From Halieaceae bacterium UBA3479 (GTDB lineage: Bacteria > Pseudomonadota > Gammaproteobacteria > Pseudomonadales > Halieaceae), in the NCBI GenBank assembly GCA_002377985.1, contig DFQW01000120.1, positions 5,849 through 27,803 of the forward strand: a DNA stretch of 21,955 nucleotides. The letters are read 5' to 3'. A program made the translations under genes and the position numbers. The notes under the pieces are model-generated. The model saw only the letters and a program-made list of their open reading frames with translations, had not been told where the DNA came from and made no database searches. Below are positions 15,071 through 21,955 of this stretch, piece after piece (within the stretch, counting starts at the first letter, position 1; each line of letters begins with the position of its first letter).

Positions 15071-15424
15071 CTAGGCGCCTCCGTCGCCACCGCCGCCTCC
15101 GTCACCACCGCCTCCATCACCACCGCCGGCAAATGCGCCCCCGGCATCGCCGGTGTAGCCGCCGTCCTTATCAAAGTGGCCGGAACCCCCGGCGTACCAC
15201 ATCACCGAGCCATCTGATTCTACTCTGCCTTTGAGCTGTCGATCGCCGCATTTTTTACACACCATATACGCGCCGCCTGTGTCGAAGTCTGCTTGTTTGT
15301 CAGAATTGAAGCCGTGGGCAAGGCTGCCGCAGGCGGTGCATCGGTACACCACTGCAATAATCAGCGCCACAACACCGCCGAGGGCGAGACAAATTGACAC
15401 GATAACGAGTGGCTCTGAATCCAT
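15071..15424 (-). CDS. Small membrane protein with zinc ribbon and Gly/Asp-rich tail
   Basis: A 117-aa protein, family not recognised. ATG at 15424 is preferred because AAGGAG lies 6 nt upstream; a start five codons earlier would place that site inside the gene. Residues about 5-27 form one membrane segment (IVSICLALGGVVALIIAVVY). CTAC (29-32) and CKKC about 28 residues later are the knuckles of a zinc ribbon, followed by an acidic region and a tail of GGGDGGGGDGGGGGDGGA encoded by GC-rich near-repeats. It is the first gene of a pair with the beta-propeller lipoprotein. An inner-membrane anchor with a cytoplasmic ribbon or tail is plausible. Function unknown. Confidence 0.65.
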   Translation of the reverse strand: MDSEPLVIVSICLALGGVVALIIAVVYRCTACGSLAHGFNSDKQADFDTGGAYMVCKKCGDRQLKGRVESDGSVMWYAGGSGHFDKDGGYTGDAGGAFAGGGDGGGGDGGGGGDGGA

Positions 15425-15751
15425 ACAGATCTCCTTCATCGTCAGGGTATGGAAAGAACCCTACCGGGTTCGACGATAGAGATAAATACGGACATTTGAT
15501 GGGCGCGTGCTGCGATTCTGCTTGGGGCGGCGTGTGGTGGCGGATTGGGCAGCGACTGTGTCAACAGTAAGGAAACCTTATTCACCATCGCCAACATTTG
15601 CGGTGAGGAAAGCCTTCCTGCAGGACGCATGGGTTTACAGCGAGTTCCCCCTGACGGAGGTTGACTTAAATGCCGGACAACGCGAGTAGACTTTGGTGGG
15701 GAGCCGCGGCACCATTTGCGCTCGCTACGTGCGTCGCCGAGGGCCTAGAGC
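15425..15751. other. 327-nt divergent intergenic region between the zinc-ribbon gene and the S9 peptidase gene
   Basis: No gene recognised. It holds the ribosome sites of both neighbours and must carry both promoters. Small dyads seen are GAACCC-TACC-GGGTTC (15456-15471), TAAGG-AAA-CCTTA (15568-15580) and AGGAA-AGCC-TTCCT (15606-15619). A TTGACT at 15660-15665 on the plus strand is followed by TAGACT, but the 20-bp gap is too long for a normal sigma-70 promoter. Confidence 0.5.
15444..15471. promoter_or_regulatory. Overlapping, mutually exclusive inverted repeats in the zinc-ribbon gene leader
   Basis: AGGGT (15444-15448) can pair with ACCCT (15458-15462), while the same central segment, as GAACCC (15456-15461), can pair with GGGTTC (15466-15471). 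Only one hairpin can form at a time. An outer TCGTC/GACGA pair (15439-15443 and 15472-15476) could close the second arrangement. On the minus strand this lies just upstream of the AAGGAG ribosome site, where such a switch, or a regulator with three half-sites, would act. The evidence is pairing alone. Confidence 0.3.
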
Positions 15752-17842
15752 ATGGGATTACCCACTGTAAGTTCATTGATCAAGTTGGCGGTGCTGATGG
15801 CCCTGTTGTCAGAGGGTACCGTTGCGCTGGCAGTTGAAGGACCTTCAACTCCGCGGCGCTTTTCCGCAGACGATATCTTCGAGCTGGAGTGGGCGCGGTC
15901 CCCTGCGCTGTCTCCCGATGGGCGTCAGGTCATCTGGGTTAGGGCTGGTTATGATCGTGTGACTGACAGACCCAAAGGCGCGCTGTGGGTGACGGATGTC
16001 AACAGTGGTTCGTCAGAACCCCTGGTAACCGGCCGGGGTAGTTATCACAGTCCCCGCTTCTCGCCCGATGGATCGCGTCTTGCCTATATTGCCAGCGAAG
16101 ACAAGGCGTCGTCCCTTATGGTGCGCTGGCTGGCCTCCGGCAGAGAAACGAAGGTGGCAGATCTTGAACACTCACCTCGACAGGTGAGGTGGTCTCCCGA
16201 TGGTAAACAGCTCGCTTTCGTGCTGTTTACGCCCGCAGAGGGGCTGGACCTCAGCGCGTCGAAAGCCCGAAAACCGGGCAATGCGGAGTGGGCTGACCCC
16301 ATGAGATTTACCGACAACCTGGTTTTTCGCTTTGATGGGCGCGGCTTCCTGCAGGAAGGTGCAGACCAGATCTACATTGTGCCATCCCACGGAGGCACAC
16401 CTCACAAGATTACGTCCAGTGCCAATGGATTCAGTGATCCCGTTTGGAATCGGGACGGAGGGATGCTCTATTTCGTGGGCAATGAGGCCGAGAGGGCCGA
16501 AATGGATCCCATCGAATCCGAGATCTATACATTTGATCTTGCGACGAGAGAGCAGCGCGCAATCACTGACAGGGACGGGCCCGATCATTCGCCGGCGATC
16601 GCTCCCGCGGGCAAGGGTCTGGCATGGTTGGGATACGACGACCAGAGAGTGTCCTACCAGCAAACCGAGCTCTATGTTCGTCTTGCGGAGAATCAGGCGC
16701 CAAAACTGCTAACAGCCAACTTCGACCACAGTCTTTCGGATATCAGCTGGTCGGAGGACGGGCAAACTGTGTTGGCTCAGGCTACGGTCGAGGGACAGAT
16801 TCATCTGGTCGAAATCGACATGCAGGGGGGAGTGACCACATTGGTCCGAAGCATCGGTGGGACCAGCCTGGGGCGGCCCTACGCGGCTGGAGATCATGCA
16901 GTGATCGGCACAGGAGCATCACGGGTGATTGCCTGGACCATGGGCGCGCGTGAGCGACCTGCTGATCTTGTAATTCAGGTAGGAGGCAAGGAACCCGCTG
17001 TTGTAACGGACCTGAACTCAGATTTACTGGCTGCCATCTCGGCCCCCAATATTATTGAATTGCAGGTGCCGTCGAGACTGGATGGCTTGAACGTTGAAGC
17101 CTGGATGGCCATTCCCGAAGGCGTGGAAGCAGATGGCACTGCGCCCATGATCCTCGAGATTCATGGCGGTCCTTTTGCCATGTATGCCGATACGTTTGCT
17201 GCGGAGATTCAGCGTTATGCTGCCGAGGGCTATGTAACGGTCTGGGCGAATCCGAGAGGTTCGACCGGCTATGGTGAGCAGTACGCCCGCGAAATTGATC
17301 AGGCCTATCCGGGTCCTGATCACGAGGATCTCATGAGCGTTGTGGACAAGGTGGTGGAGCTCGGTTGGGTTGACCCGCATCGCTTGTTTATCACCGGTGG
17401 CTCCGGCGGCGGTGTGCTCAGTGCCTATGCCACCGGTATGACCGATCGTTTCGCCGCGGCAGCGGTGATTAAACCGGTCATCAACTGGTTTACCATGGCT
17501 TTGGCCGCTGATATCGGGGTCATGGTATCCCGCCACTGGATCCGCGGCGAGCCGTGGAAAGAACCTCAAAAGTACTTTGATCTTTCACCCATCCGCGTAG
17601 TAGGGAATGTGACCACGCCAACGCTGGTGATGGTGGGGGAGGAAGACTGGAGAACCCCCACCTGGGAGGCCGAACAATGGTATACGGCCCTCAAAATGCA
17701 GGGGGTGCCCGCGGCCTATGCGCGAGTACCCGGTGCGTCTCACTCCATTGCCGCGAGGCCAAGTAATATGGCATCCAAAGTGGACGCCATCATGTCTTGG
17801 TTTGCGCGTTTTGATCCGGCAAAAGCCGCCGACACCGAGTAA
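15752..17842 (+). CDS. Secreted S9 family prolyl oligopeptidase-type peptidase
   Basis: A 696-aa serine peptidase. An N-terminal signal peptide (hydrophobic stretch about residues 10-27, cleavage near ALA-VEG) sends it to the periplasm or outside. Residues about 40-400 are a beta-propeller with repeated SPDG-type blades (ALSPDGRQVIWV, RFSPDGSRLAYI, RWSPDGKQLAFV). The C-terminal alpha/beta hydrolase domain carries the triad: Ser551 in GGSGGG, Asp632 in GEEDWRTP and His664 in GASHSI. The oxyanion region is LEIHGGPFAMY. Family members release dipeptides or acylated amino acids from peptides. ATG at 15752 has GAGGG 8 nt upstream. The gene stands alone and converges with tRNA-Arg. It does not appear linked to the amine cluster. 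Confidence 0.92.
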   Translation: MGLPTVSSLIKLAVLMALLSEGTVALAVEGPSTPRRFSADDIFELEWARSPALSPDGRQVIWVRAGYDRVTDRPKGALWVTDVNSGSSEPLVTGRGSYHSPRFSPDGSRLAYIASEDKASSLMVRWLASGRETKVADLEHSPRQVRWSPDGKQLAFVLFTPAEGLDLSASKARKPGNAEWADPMRFTDNLVFRFDGRGFLQEGADQIYIVPSHGGTPHKITSSANGFSDPVWNRDGGMLYFVGNEAERAEMDPIESEIYTFDLATREQRAITDRDGPDHSPAIAPAGKGLAWLGYDDQRVSYQQTELYVRLAENQAPKLLTANFDHSLSDISWSEDGQTVLAQATVEGQIHLVEIDMQGGVTTLVRSIGGTSLGRPYAAGDHAVIGTGASRVIAWTMGARERPADLVIQVGGKEPAVVTDLNSDLLAAISAPNIIELQVPSRLDGLNVEAWMAIPEGVEADGTAPMILEIHGGPFAMYADTFAAEIQRYAAEGYVTVWANPRGSTGYGEQYAREIDQAYPGPDHEDLMSVVDKVVELGWVDPHRLFITGGSGGGVLSAYATGMTDRFAAAAVIKPVINWFTMALAADIGVMVSRHWIRGEPWKEPQKYFDLSPIRVVGNVTTPTLVMVGEEDWRTPTWEAEQWYTALKMQGVPAAYARVPGASHSIAARPSNMASKVDAIMSWFARFDPAKAADTE

Positions 17843-17900
17843 ACGGGGCCGCGATCTGAATGCGAGTAATAGGGGGGTGAAACCAGATTGCGGAGATAAT

Positions 17901-17977
17901 TGGCGCGGAATGCAGGAGTCGAACCTGCGACCTTCGGTTTCGTAGACCGACGCTCTATCCAGCTGAGCTAATTCCGC
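17901..17977 (-). tRNA. tRNA-Arg (anticodon ACG)
   Basis: A 77-nt complete cloverleaf on the minus strand. The acceptor GCGGAAT pairs with ATTCCGC, the D-arm is GCTC...GAGC, and the anticodon arm is TCGGT-CTACGAA-ACCGA with anticodon ACG. The variable loop is AGGTC, the T-arm GCAGG-TTCGACT-CCTGC, and the discriminator G is followed by an encoded CCA. ACG, read as ICG after deamination, decodes CGU, CGC and CGA. Confidence 0.97.
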
Positions 17978-18014
17978 GCGGTACCCAACGAGACTGATGC
18001 CCGTCGGGGCGCGT

Positions 18015-18043
18015 AGTATACACACTTGACGGGGCCGGGCCAG
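18015..18043 (-). promoter_or_regulatory. Probable promoter of tRNA-Arg
   Basis: On the minus strand a near-consensus -10 TATACT (forward 18015-18020) is followed by a GC-rich discriminator ACGCGCCCC, as is usual for stable-RNA promoters under stringent control. A weak -35 CTGGCC (forward 18038-18043) sits 17 bp upstream. The predicted start is about 30 nt before the mature tRNA 5' end. Confidence 0.5.
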
Positions 18044-18129
18044 CCGTCGATTGCCTTCACACCCAAGCGCGCGTGCCCAGTCTGAAAGCACTGTTTTAGT
18101 GGCTCGAACGAATCTGGAGGTTGGTCAGC

Positions 18130-18585
18130 ATGCAGATCCTCGTCGACGCCGATGCCTGCCCCGTTGTGATTCGCGAGATACTCTATCGCGCGGCCCAAAA
18201 GCGTGGGCTGAGGCTGACGCTGTTTGCCAATCAGTCGTTTCAAGTGCCGGCTTCGCCGCTGATCAGCCTGTATCAGGTGGCCAAGGGGCCCGACATGGCG
18301 GACCACGAAATTGCTGCACGGGTCTCCCCCGGCGATTTGGTTATAACGGCAGATATTCCCCTTGCCAGCGAGGTGCTGGAGAAGGGCGCGCTGGTGGTGA
18401 CACCTCGTGGTGAGCGTTACACCGAAAATAACATTCGCCAGCGGCTGCAAATGCGCGACTTTATGGAAACCATGCGCGCTTCAGGTGAGCACACGGGAGG
18501 GCCGCCGCCGCTCAACCAGAGCGATCGCAAGACCTTCGCCGATCAGCTTGATCGTATCCTGACTCAAGCGGCGCGCAAGATCTGA
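18130..18585 (+). CDS. yaiI: YaiI/YqxD family protein (UPF0178, PF02639)
   Basis: A 151-aa protein of a widely conserved family with a PIN-like fold. The N-terminal signature VDADACPV (5-12, with Asp6 and Asp8) is diagnostic, and TADIPLA, the [10 protein letters not shown] block and the [21 protein letters not shown]-terminus match the family. ATG at 18130 is preferred to TTG at 18121 because GGAGG ends right before the TTG, giving a 9-nt spacer to the ATG. The acidic residues suggest a metal-dependent nuclease-like site, but no activity is established. It is likely monocistronic, ending 5 nt from the convergent SPFH gene stop. Confidence 0.93.
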   Translation: MQILVDADACPVVIREILYRAAQKRGLRLTLFANQSFQVPASPLISLYQVAKGPDMADHEIAARVSPGDLVITADIPLASEVLEKGALVVTPRGERYTENNIRQRLQMRDFMETMRASGEHTGGPPPLNQSDRKTFADQLDRILTQAARKI

Positions 18586-18590
18586 GAGGT

Positions 18591-19451
18591 CTAACTCGAC
18601 GAGGTGCCGCTGTTAACCACAGGTTGTGCCGCACGGTCACTGCAAAGAATGACCAGAAGATTGCTTACCAGTGTTGCCTTGCTATTGGCATCCAATTCGA
18701 GGATTTGCCGCGCAGACAGCTGTTGCAGTGCGGCTTCTACCATACTCACCGCGCCCTCGACGATCTTGCCACGGGCGGCCACAATGGCCGAAGCCTGTTG
18801 CCGCTGCAGCATGGCGCTGGCGATTTCCGGCGCGTAGGCGAGGTGACTGATGCGGGCTTCGAGCACTTCGACCCCCGCTTTGCCGAGGCGCTCCTGTACC
18901 TCGGCCTTTAGGATGTCGCCAATTTCGTTAGCGCTACCCCGTAGCGTGATGGATTCGCCCTCGTGGTCATCATAGGGGTAGCTGGTTGCCATGTTGCGAA
19001 TGGCCGCTTCGCTTTGGATCGCGACGTAATCTTCATAGTCATCAACCTCAAAAACCGCTTCTGCGGTATCGACCACCCGCCATACCACGACCGCTGCGAT
19101 TTCGATCGGATTGCCAGCGGAGTCATTGACTTTTAACTGACCACTCTCGAAGTTACGGATTCTCAGGGAGACCCGCTGCTTGCTGTAGAAGGGGTTTGCC
19201 CACCGTAGGCCCAGCGCGCGGTCGGTCCCGACATATTGTCCAAAAAGTTGCAGTACCCGGCCCTCATTGGGTGCCACCATATAAAAACCGCCAAGACAGA
19301 TGACCGCGGATAGAGCAACGACTAGCGCCAACGCTTTGGGGGCGACGCCCCCCAACAGAATCGCCCCGGCAACACCGGTAGCAATTGAGATGGGTAGAAC
19401 AGCCAACATCGGGTAGCCCGACGTGGTAGCGGCTCGCTTTTCATCTTGCAT
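18591..19451 (-). CDS. SPFH/band-7 domain membrane protein
   Basis: A 286-aa protein. ATG at 19451 has GGAGG 8 nt upstream; a longer reading to 19517 lacks a ribosome site. Two N-terminal membrane segments (about 14-34 and 39-59) are followed by the SPFH domain, with YMVAPNEGRVLQLFGQY, LRWANPFY, NPIEIAAVVVWRVVDT and IRNMATSYPYD. A C-terminal coiled helix then carries EVLEARISHLAYAPEIASAMLQRQQA and EGAVSMVEAAL. Such proteins oligomerise at the inner membrane and organise membrane microdomains or proteases. It ends in a short Ser-rich tail. It is not HflK/C or QmcA in detail, but a stand-alone member of the superfamily. A 211-nt gap separates it from ycgN on the same strand. Confidence 0.9.
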   Translation of the reverse strand: MQDEKRAATTSGYPMLAVLPISIATGVAGAILLGGVAPKALALVVALSAVICLGGFYMVAPNEGRVLQLFGQYVGTDRALGLRWANPFYSKQRVSLRIRNFESGQLKVNDSAGNPIEIAAVVVWRVVDTAEAVFEVDDYEDYVAIQSEAAIRNMATSYPYDDHEGESITLRGSANEIGDILKAEVQERLGKAGVEVLEARISHLAYAPEIASAMLQRQQASAIVAARGKIVEGAVSMVEAALQQLSARQILELDANSKATLVSNLLVILCSDRAAQPVVNSGTSSS

Positions 19452-19495
19452 AGAATGTTCCTCCAAAGTCAGGCTGATTTCGGTCCCGGGCCCCC

Positions 19496-19514
19496 CCAGC
19501 CAACCGATGGCTGG
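19496..19514 (-). promoter_or_regulatory. Perfect 6-bp hairpin upstream of the SPFH gene
   Basis: CCAGCC (19496-19501) and GGCTGG (19509-19514) flank a 7-nt loop, 45 nt upstream of the SPFH start codon. No T-tract follows it on the minus strand. It could be an operator or a leader hairpin; chance in this GC-rich spacer is also possible. Confidence 0.25.
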
Positions 19515-19662
19515 CAAGGTCGGCCGCTAGGTCACCACCTTATCAGAAGAGGGCGGGGTTTCCTGTTGCCCGTAGCCGATCCTCCACTGCGCAAAATTGC
19601 AACGCTCGGGCCGGCTTGGTCGGAGCATGCTCCTTCCCCCGGCAAGCAAAGGCGGAGCTGCG

Positions 19663-20109
19663 TCAGGCGTCGATCCATTCAATGATCTCTGCCTCAAGGT
19701 TATCCATATCGACCGTATCTTCGCTGACAGCCCAACCGATTACTGCAATACCTGCGTCACGGGTTGATGCTGCGTCACCCGTGATCAAAGGGTGCCACGC
19801 CGGCAGTGGCTGGCGTTCATGAACCAGCCGGTAGGCGCAGGTTTTAGGCATCCAGGCCAGTTCCGAAGCGGTCATACCCCGCACATTGAGGCAATCCTTG
19901 ACCTTGGAGAAGCGATCCCGGTAGCTGGTGCAGCGCGCTGTCTCGGTATTCAGTAGCGTACAGGCAACCCGCGTGTAAAAAACGTCAGCGCTCTCCTCAT
20001 TGACCAGTTTGTGCAGGCAGCATTGTCCGCAGCCGTCACAAAGAGATTCCCACTCGCTGTCGGTCAGCTCGGCCAGCGTTTTCTGTTCCCAAAAAGGTGC
20101 GTCAGACAT
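19663..20109 (-). CDS. ycgN: YcgN family cysteine-cluster protein (UPF0260)
   Basis: A 148-aa member of the YkgJ-like cysteine-cluster superfamily. Cysteines lie at 24, 27, 30 and 31 (CDGCGQCC), then 50, 60 and 73, with FWEQKTLAELTDSEWESLC and AWMPKTCAYRL typical of YcgN. The clustered cysteines suggest Zn or Fe-S binding; the biochemical role is unknown. ATG at 20109 has only a weak AAGG nearby. The start was chosen because the FWEQKTL block begins at residue 6, as is usual for the family. Cytoplasmic. Confidence 0.93.
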   Translation of the reverse strand: MSDAPFWEQKTLAELTDSEWESLCDGCGQCCLHKLVNEESADVFYTRVACTLLNTETARCTSYRDRFSKVKDCLNVRGMTASELAWMPKTCAYRLVHERQPLPAWHPLITGDAASTRDAGIAVIGWAVSEDTVDMDNLEAEIIEWIDA

Positions 20110-20335
20110 ACCTTGCTCGTGTTGGACCAGTGCCCTTTGGCCGACGGTTTGATACTACCGCATTGGGTGCAAGCTGTTGGCGCTGTGATAGGGGGATGCG
20201 CAAAATACGCTGCAGCGGTTGCCCGGCGCGCATCTGCGTGCGGCAGGGGTGACTGACCTGCCTGATGATCGAGATTAGAACACGGCGCCCGGATGACGGA
20301 TAATCACGCCAGAGAGGATTAAGGAGCCGTAAAAT

Positions 20336-21115
20336 ATGGATCTGGGAATCAAGGGTCGTCGAGCACTCGTCTGTGCTTCTTCAAAAGGGTTAGGCAAGGG
20401 GTGTGCCCGGGCTCTTGCGGCGGAGGGCGTTGATCTGGTCCTCAATGCCAGGGGTAGCCAGGCGCTGGAAGCCACGGCTGATGAGTTGCGTGGTCAATAC
20501 GGCGTGCAGGTGACTGCGGTGGCGGCGGATGTCACCAGCGAGTCTGGGCAGCAGGCCGTGCTCGACGCCGCCGGCGATGTCGATATTCTGGTGACCAATG
20601 CCGGTGGACCTCCCCCCGGTCTGTGGTCTGACTGGACGAGAGACGATTTTATTGCGGCCTTCGATGCCAACCTGCTTACACCGATTACCTTCATTAAGGC
20701 ACTGTTACCCGGTATGACGGAGCGCGGATGGGGCCGCATCGTCAATATCACCAGTGTCGCGGTCAAAGCCCCGATTCCCGTTCTCGGGCTATCCAATACC
20801 GCTCGTTCGGGGTTAACCGGCTACGTTGCGGGTGTTTCCAGACAGGTGGCGGGTACCGGAGTCACCATCAATAATCTTTTGCCGGGCCTACACGACACGG
20901 ATCGATTGGCCACCCTGGACAAGGTGGATGCCGATGCGCGCGGGATTTCGGTAGAGGCCGCCAGGGCGGCGCGAATGGCGACCGTACCCGCCGGGCGTTT
21001 CGCCACTTCCGAGGAGTTTGGCGCGGCGTGTGCCTGGTTGTGCTCCAATCAGGCTGGATTTGTTATCGGTCAGAATATTCTGCTTGATGGGGGCGCATTT
21101 CCCGGCGCAATGTAG
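20336..21115 (+). CDS. SDR-fold oxidoreductase with non-canonical active site
   Basis: A 259-aa short-chain dehydrogenase/reductase fold. ATG at 20336 has AAGGAG 9 nt upstream. The cofactor loop is CASSKGLGKG (13-22, replacing the usual TGxxxGIG), the adenine-binding Asp is in AADVTS (63-68), and NAGG is at 88-91. Ser140 of the catalytic set is present (NITSVAV), but the expected Tyr and Lys positions hold Ser153 and Arg157 (LSNTARSG), so the normal YxxxK pair is missing. The same Ser...Arg pattern is familiar from a FabG-like subgroup, so this is probably a subfamily trait rather than decay. The C-terminal FVIGQNILLDGG is intact. Substrate unknown. It converges with the beta-hydroxyacid dehydrogenase gene. 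Confidence 0.88.
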   Translation: MDLGIKGRRALVCASSKGLGKGCARALAAEGVDLVLNARGSQALEATADELRGQYGVQVTAVAADVTSESGQQAVLDAAGDVDILVTNAGGPPPGLWSDWTRDDFIAAFDANLLTPITFIKALLPGMTERGWGRIVNITSVAVKAPIPVLGLSNTARSGLTGYVAGVSRQVAGTGVTINNLLPGLHDTDRLATLDKVDADARGISVEAARAARMATVPAGRFATSEEFGAACAWLCSNQAGFVIGQNILLDGGAFPGAM

Positions 21116-21120
21116 CCCGG

Positions 21121-21141
21121 GCGCTCCGCCGTGGCGGGCGC
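21121..21141. terminator. GC-rich hairpin between convergent genes, terminator-like without T-tract
   Basis: GCGC-T-CCGC with loop CGTG and GCGG-GCGC forms an 8-bp stem with one bulged T, 5 nt after the SDR stop and 22 nt from the end of the convergent gene. No T-run follows on either strand. Confidence 0.3.
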
Positions 21142-21163
21142 GGCGGCCGTCGCTGCTGATGGG

Positions 21164-21955
21164 TCAAGTATCTTTGCCTTGGGCGCGCAATCGCTGGATC
21201 AGGCTTGAGGTGTCCCAGCGGTTCCCCCCCAGCGCCTGCACGTCGGCATAAAACCCGTCGACCAGCTCGGTGACAGGGACGTTAATGTTGGCAGCCCTCG
21301 CCGCGTCGATCACGATGCCCAGATCTTTTCGCATCCAGTCAACAGCAAAGCCAAAGTCAAATTTGCCGGCGATCATGGTACTGGCGCGGTTATCCATCTG
21401 CCAGGATTGGGCCGCACCCTGGGCGATCACCTCGATCACCCGCGATGCGTCGAGACCGACTCGCTCAGCAAAGTGAATTCCCTCCGCCAAACCCTGCACC
21501 AGTCCCGCAATGCAAATTTGGTTCACCATTTTGGTCAGCTGACCCGTGCCCGGGGCGCCCATATGTCGGACGCACTTGGCGTAGCATCCAATCAGCGCTA
21601 CCGCATTCTGATAGTCTGGTTCGGTGGCCCCCACCATAACGGTGAGCGCACCCTTTTCGGCGCCAATTTGCCCCCCCGAAACCGGCGCATCGAGGAACCG
21701 GACGCCGGTTTGACGGGCGGTGTCAGAGAGCGATACGGCCAGCGCCTCCGAGGTTGTTGTGTGATCGATGAGCAGGGCGCCAGCGGACAGGGTTTTCAGC
21801 ACGCCCGTATCCGACGTGGTGACCGATAGCACGTCGTTATCGTTGCCCACGCAGATCATCACGGCATCTTTCTTTGCCGCCGCCTCGGCGGGGGTGCTGG
21901 CGCCGGCGCCGCCGAACTCTCTCCGCCATGCCTCGGCCCGCGCATGGGTACGGTT
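21164..21955 (-). CDS. Beta-hydroxyacid dehydrogenase (3-hydroxyisobutyrate dehydrogenase family), 5' end cut by window
   Basis: 264 codons are visible; the start and the GxGxxG nucleotide loop lie beyond the right edge. The frame stays open to the edge and enters with NRTHARAEAW, the family's second Rossmann strand, so the internal Met codons are not the start. Further landmarks are VMICVGND, LIDHTTTSE, DAPVSGGQIGAEKGALTVMVG (substrate loop), GTGQLTKMVNQI with the catalytic Lys, and FAVDWMRKDLGI. Members oxidise or reduce 3-hydroxy acids such as 3-hydroxyisobutyrate, tartronate semialdehyde or succinic semialdehyde derivatives with NAD(P). The exact substrate cannot be told. No link to the amine cluster is evident. 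Confidence 0.9.
   Translation of the reverse strand, partial: NRTHARAEAWRREFGGAGASTPAEAAAKKDAVMICVGNDNDVLSVTTSDTGVLKTLSAGALLIDHTTTSEALAVSLSDTARQTGVRFLDAPVSGGQIGAEKGALTVMVGATEPDYQNAVALIGCYAKCVRHMGAPGTGQLTKMVNQICIAGLVQGLAEGIHFAERVGLDASRVIEVIAQGAAQSWQMDNRASTMIAGKFDFGFAVDWMRKDLGIVIDAARAANINVPVTELVDGFYADVQALGGNRWDTSSLIQRLRAQGKDT

Noticed and set aside
15660..15691. TTGACT...TAGACT as a promoter of the S9 peptidase gene
   Set aside because: The gap between the two hexamers is 20 bp, too long for a normal sigma-70 promoter.
17843..17900. Terminator between the S9 peptidase gene and tRNA-Arg
   Set aside because: No stem followed by a T-run is visible on either strand in this 58-nt gap.
19622..19633. 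Perfect 12-bp palindrome GGAGCATGCTCC downstream of ycgN
   Set aside because: It has no loop, no T-tract and no second copy nearby; a single palindrome of this size in 22 kb is not strong evidence of an operator.

Overview
This looks like chromosomal DNA of an aerobic, moderately high-GC gammaproteobacterium, probably marine and close to the Halieaceae/OM60-SAR92 type. That is inference from YaiI, YcgN, a PF09826 beta-propeller lipoprotein, an S9 peptidase and an SPFH protein sitting around a methylated-amine cluster. No mobile element, CRISPR array or rRNA is visible.

Layout. Positions 1-5832 (minus strand) hold a tightly packed operon, read right to left: MttB-family methyltransferase, corrinoid protein, DUF1638 protein, PF13769 'virulence factor' protein, MetV-like Cys-rich protein, MetF-like reductase, methyl-THF:corrinoid methyltransferase, and the start of a RACo-like corrinoid-activating ferredoxin that runs off the left edge. 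A 501-nt divergent intergenic region follows. Two overlapping plus-strand flavoenzymes lie at 6334-11195, one resembling dimethylglycine dehydrogenase and the next sarcosine dehydrogenase. A second, divergent MttB paralogue (11330-12877, minus) converges on them.

The genes read as one pathway. MttB and the corrinoid protein would take a methyl group from a quaternary amine, most simply glycine betaine. The MtgA-type enzyme would pass it to THF. MetF/MetV would oxidise methyl-THF to methylene-THF. DMGDH and SARDH would then take dimethylglycine through sarcosine to glycine, making more methylene-THF. RACo would rescue oxidised cobalamin. DUF1638 and PF13769 have no known function. The substrate is inferred from gene content only.

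The rest is ordinary chromosome: a lipoprotein with a small zinc-ribbon membrane protein (13064-15424, minus), a secreted S9 peptidase (15752-17842, plus), tRNA-Arg(ACG) with its own promoter (minus), yaiI (plus), an SPFH/band-7 membrane protein and ycgN (both minus), an SDR-fold protein lacking the usual catalytic Tyr-Lys (plus), and a beta-hydroxyacid dehydrogenase cut by the right edge (minus).
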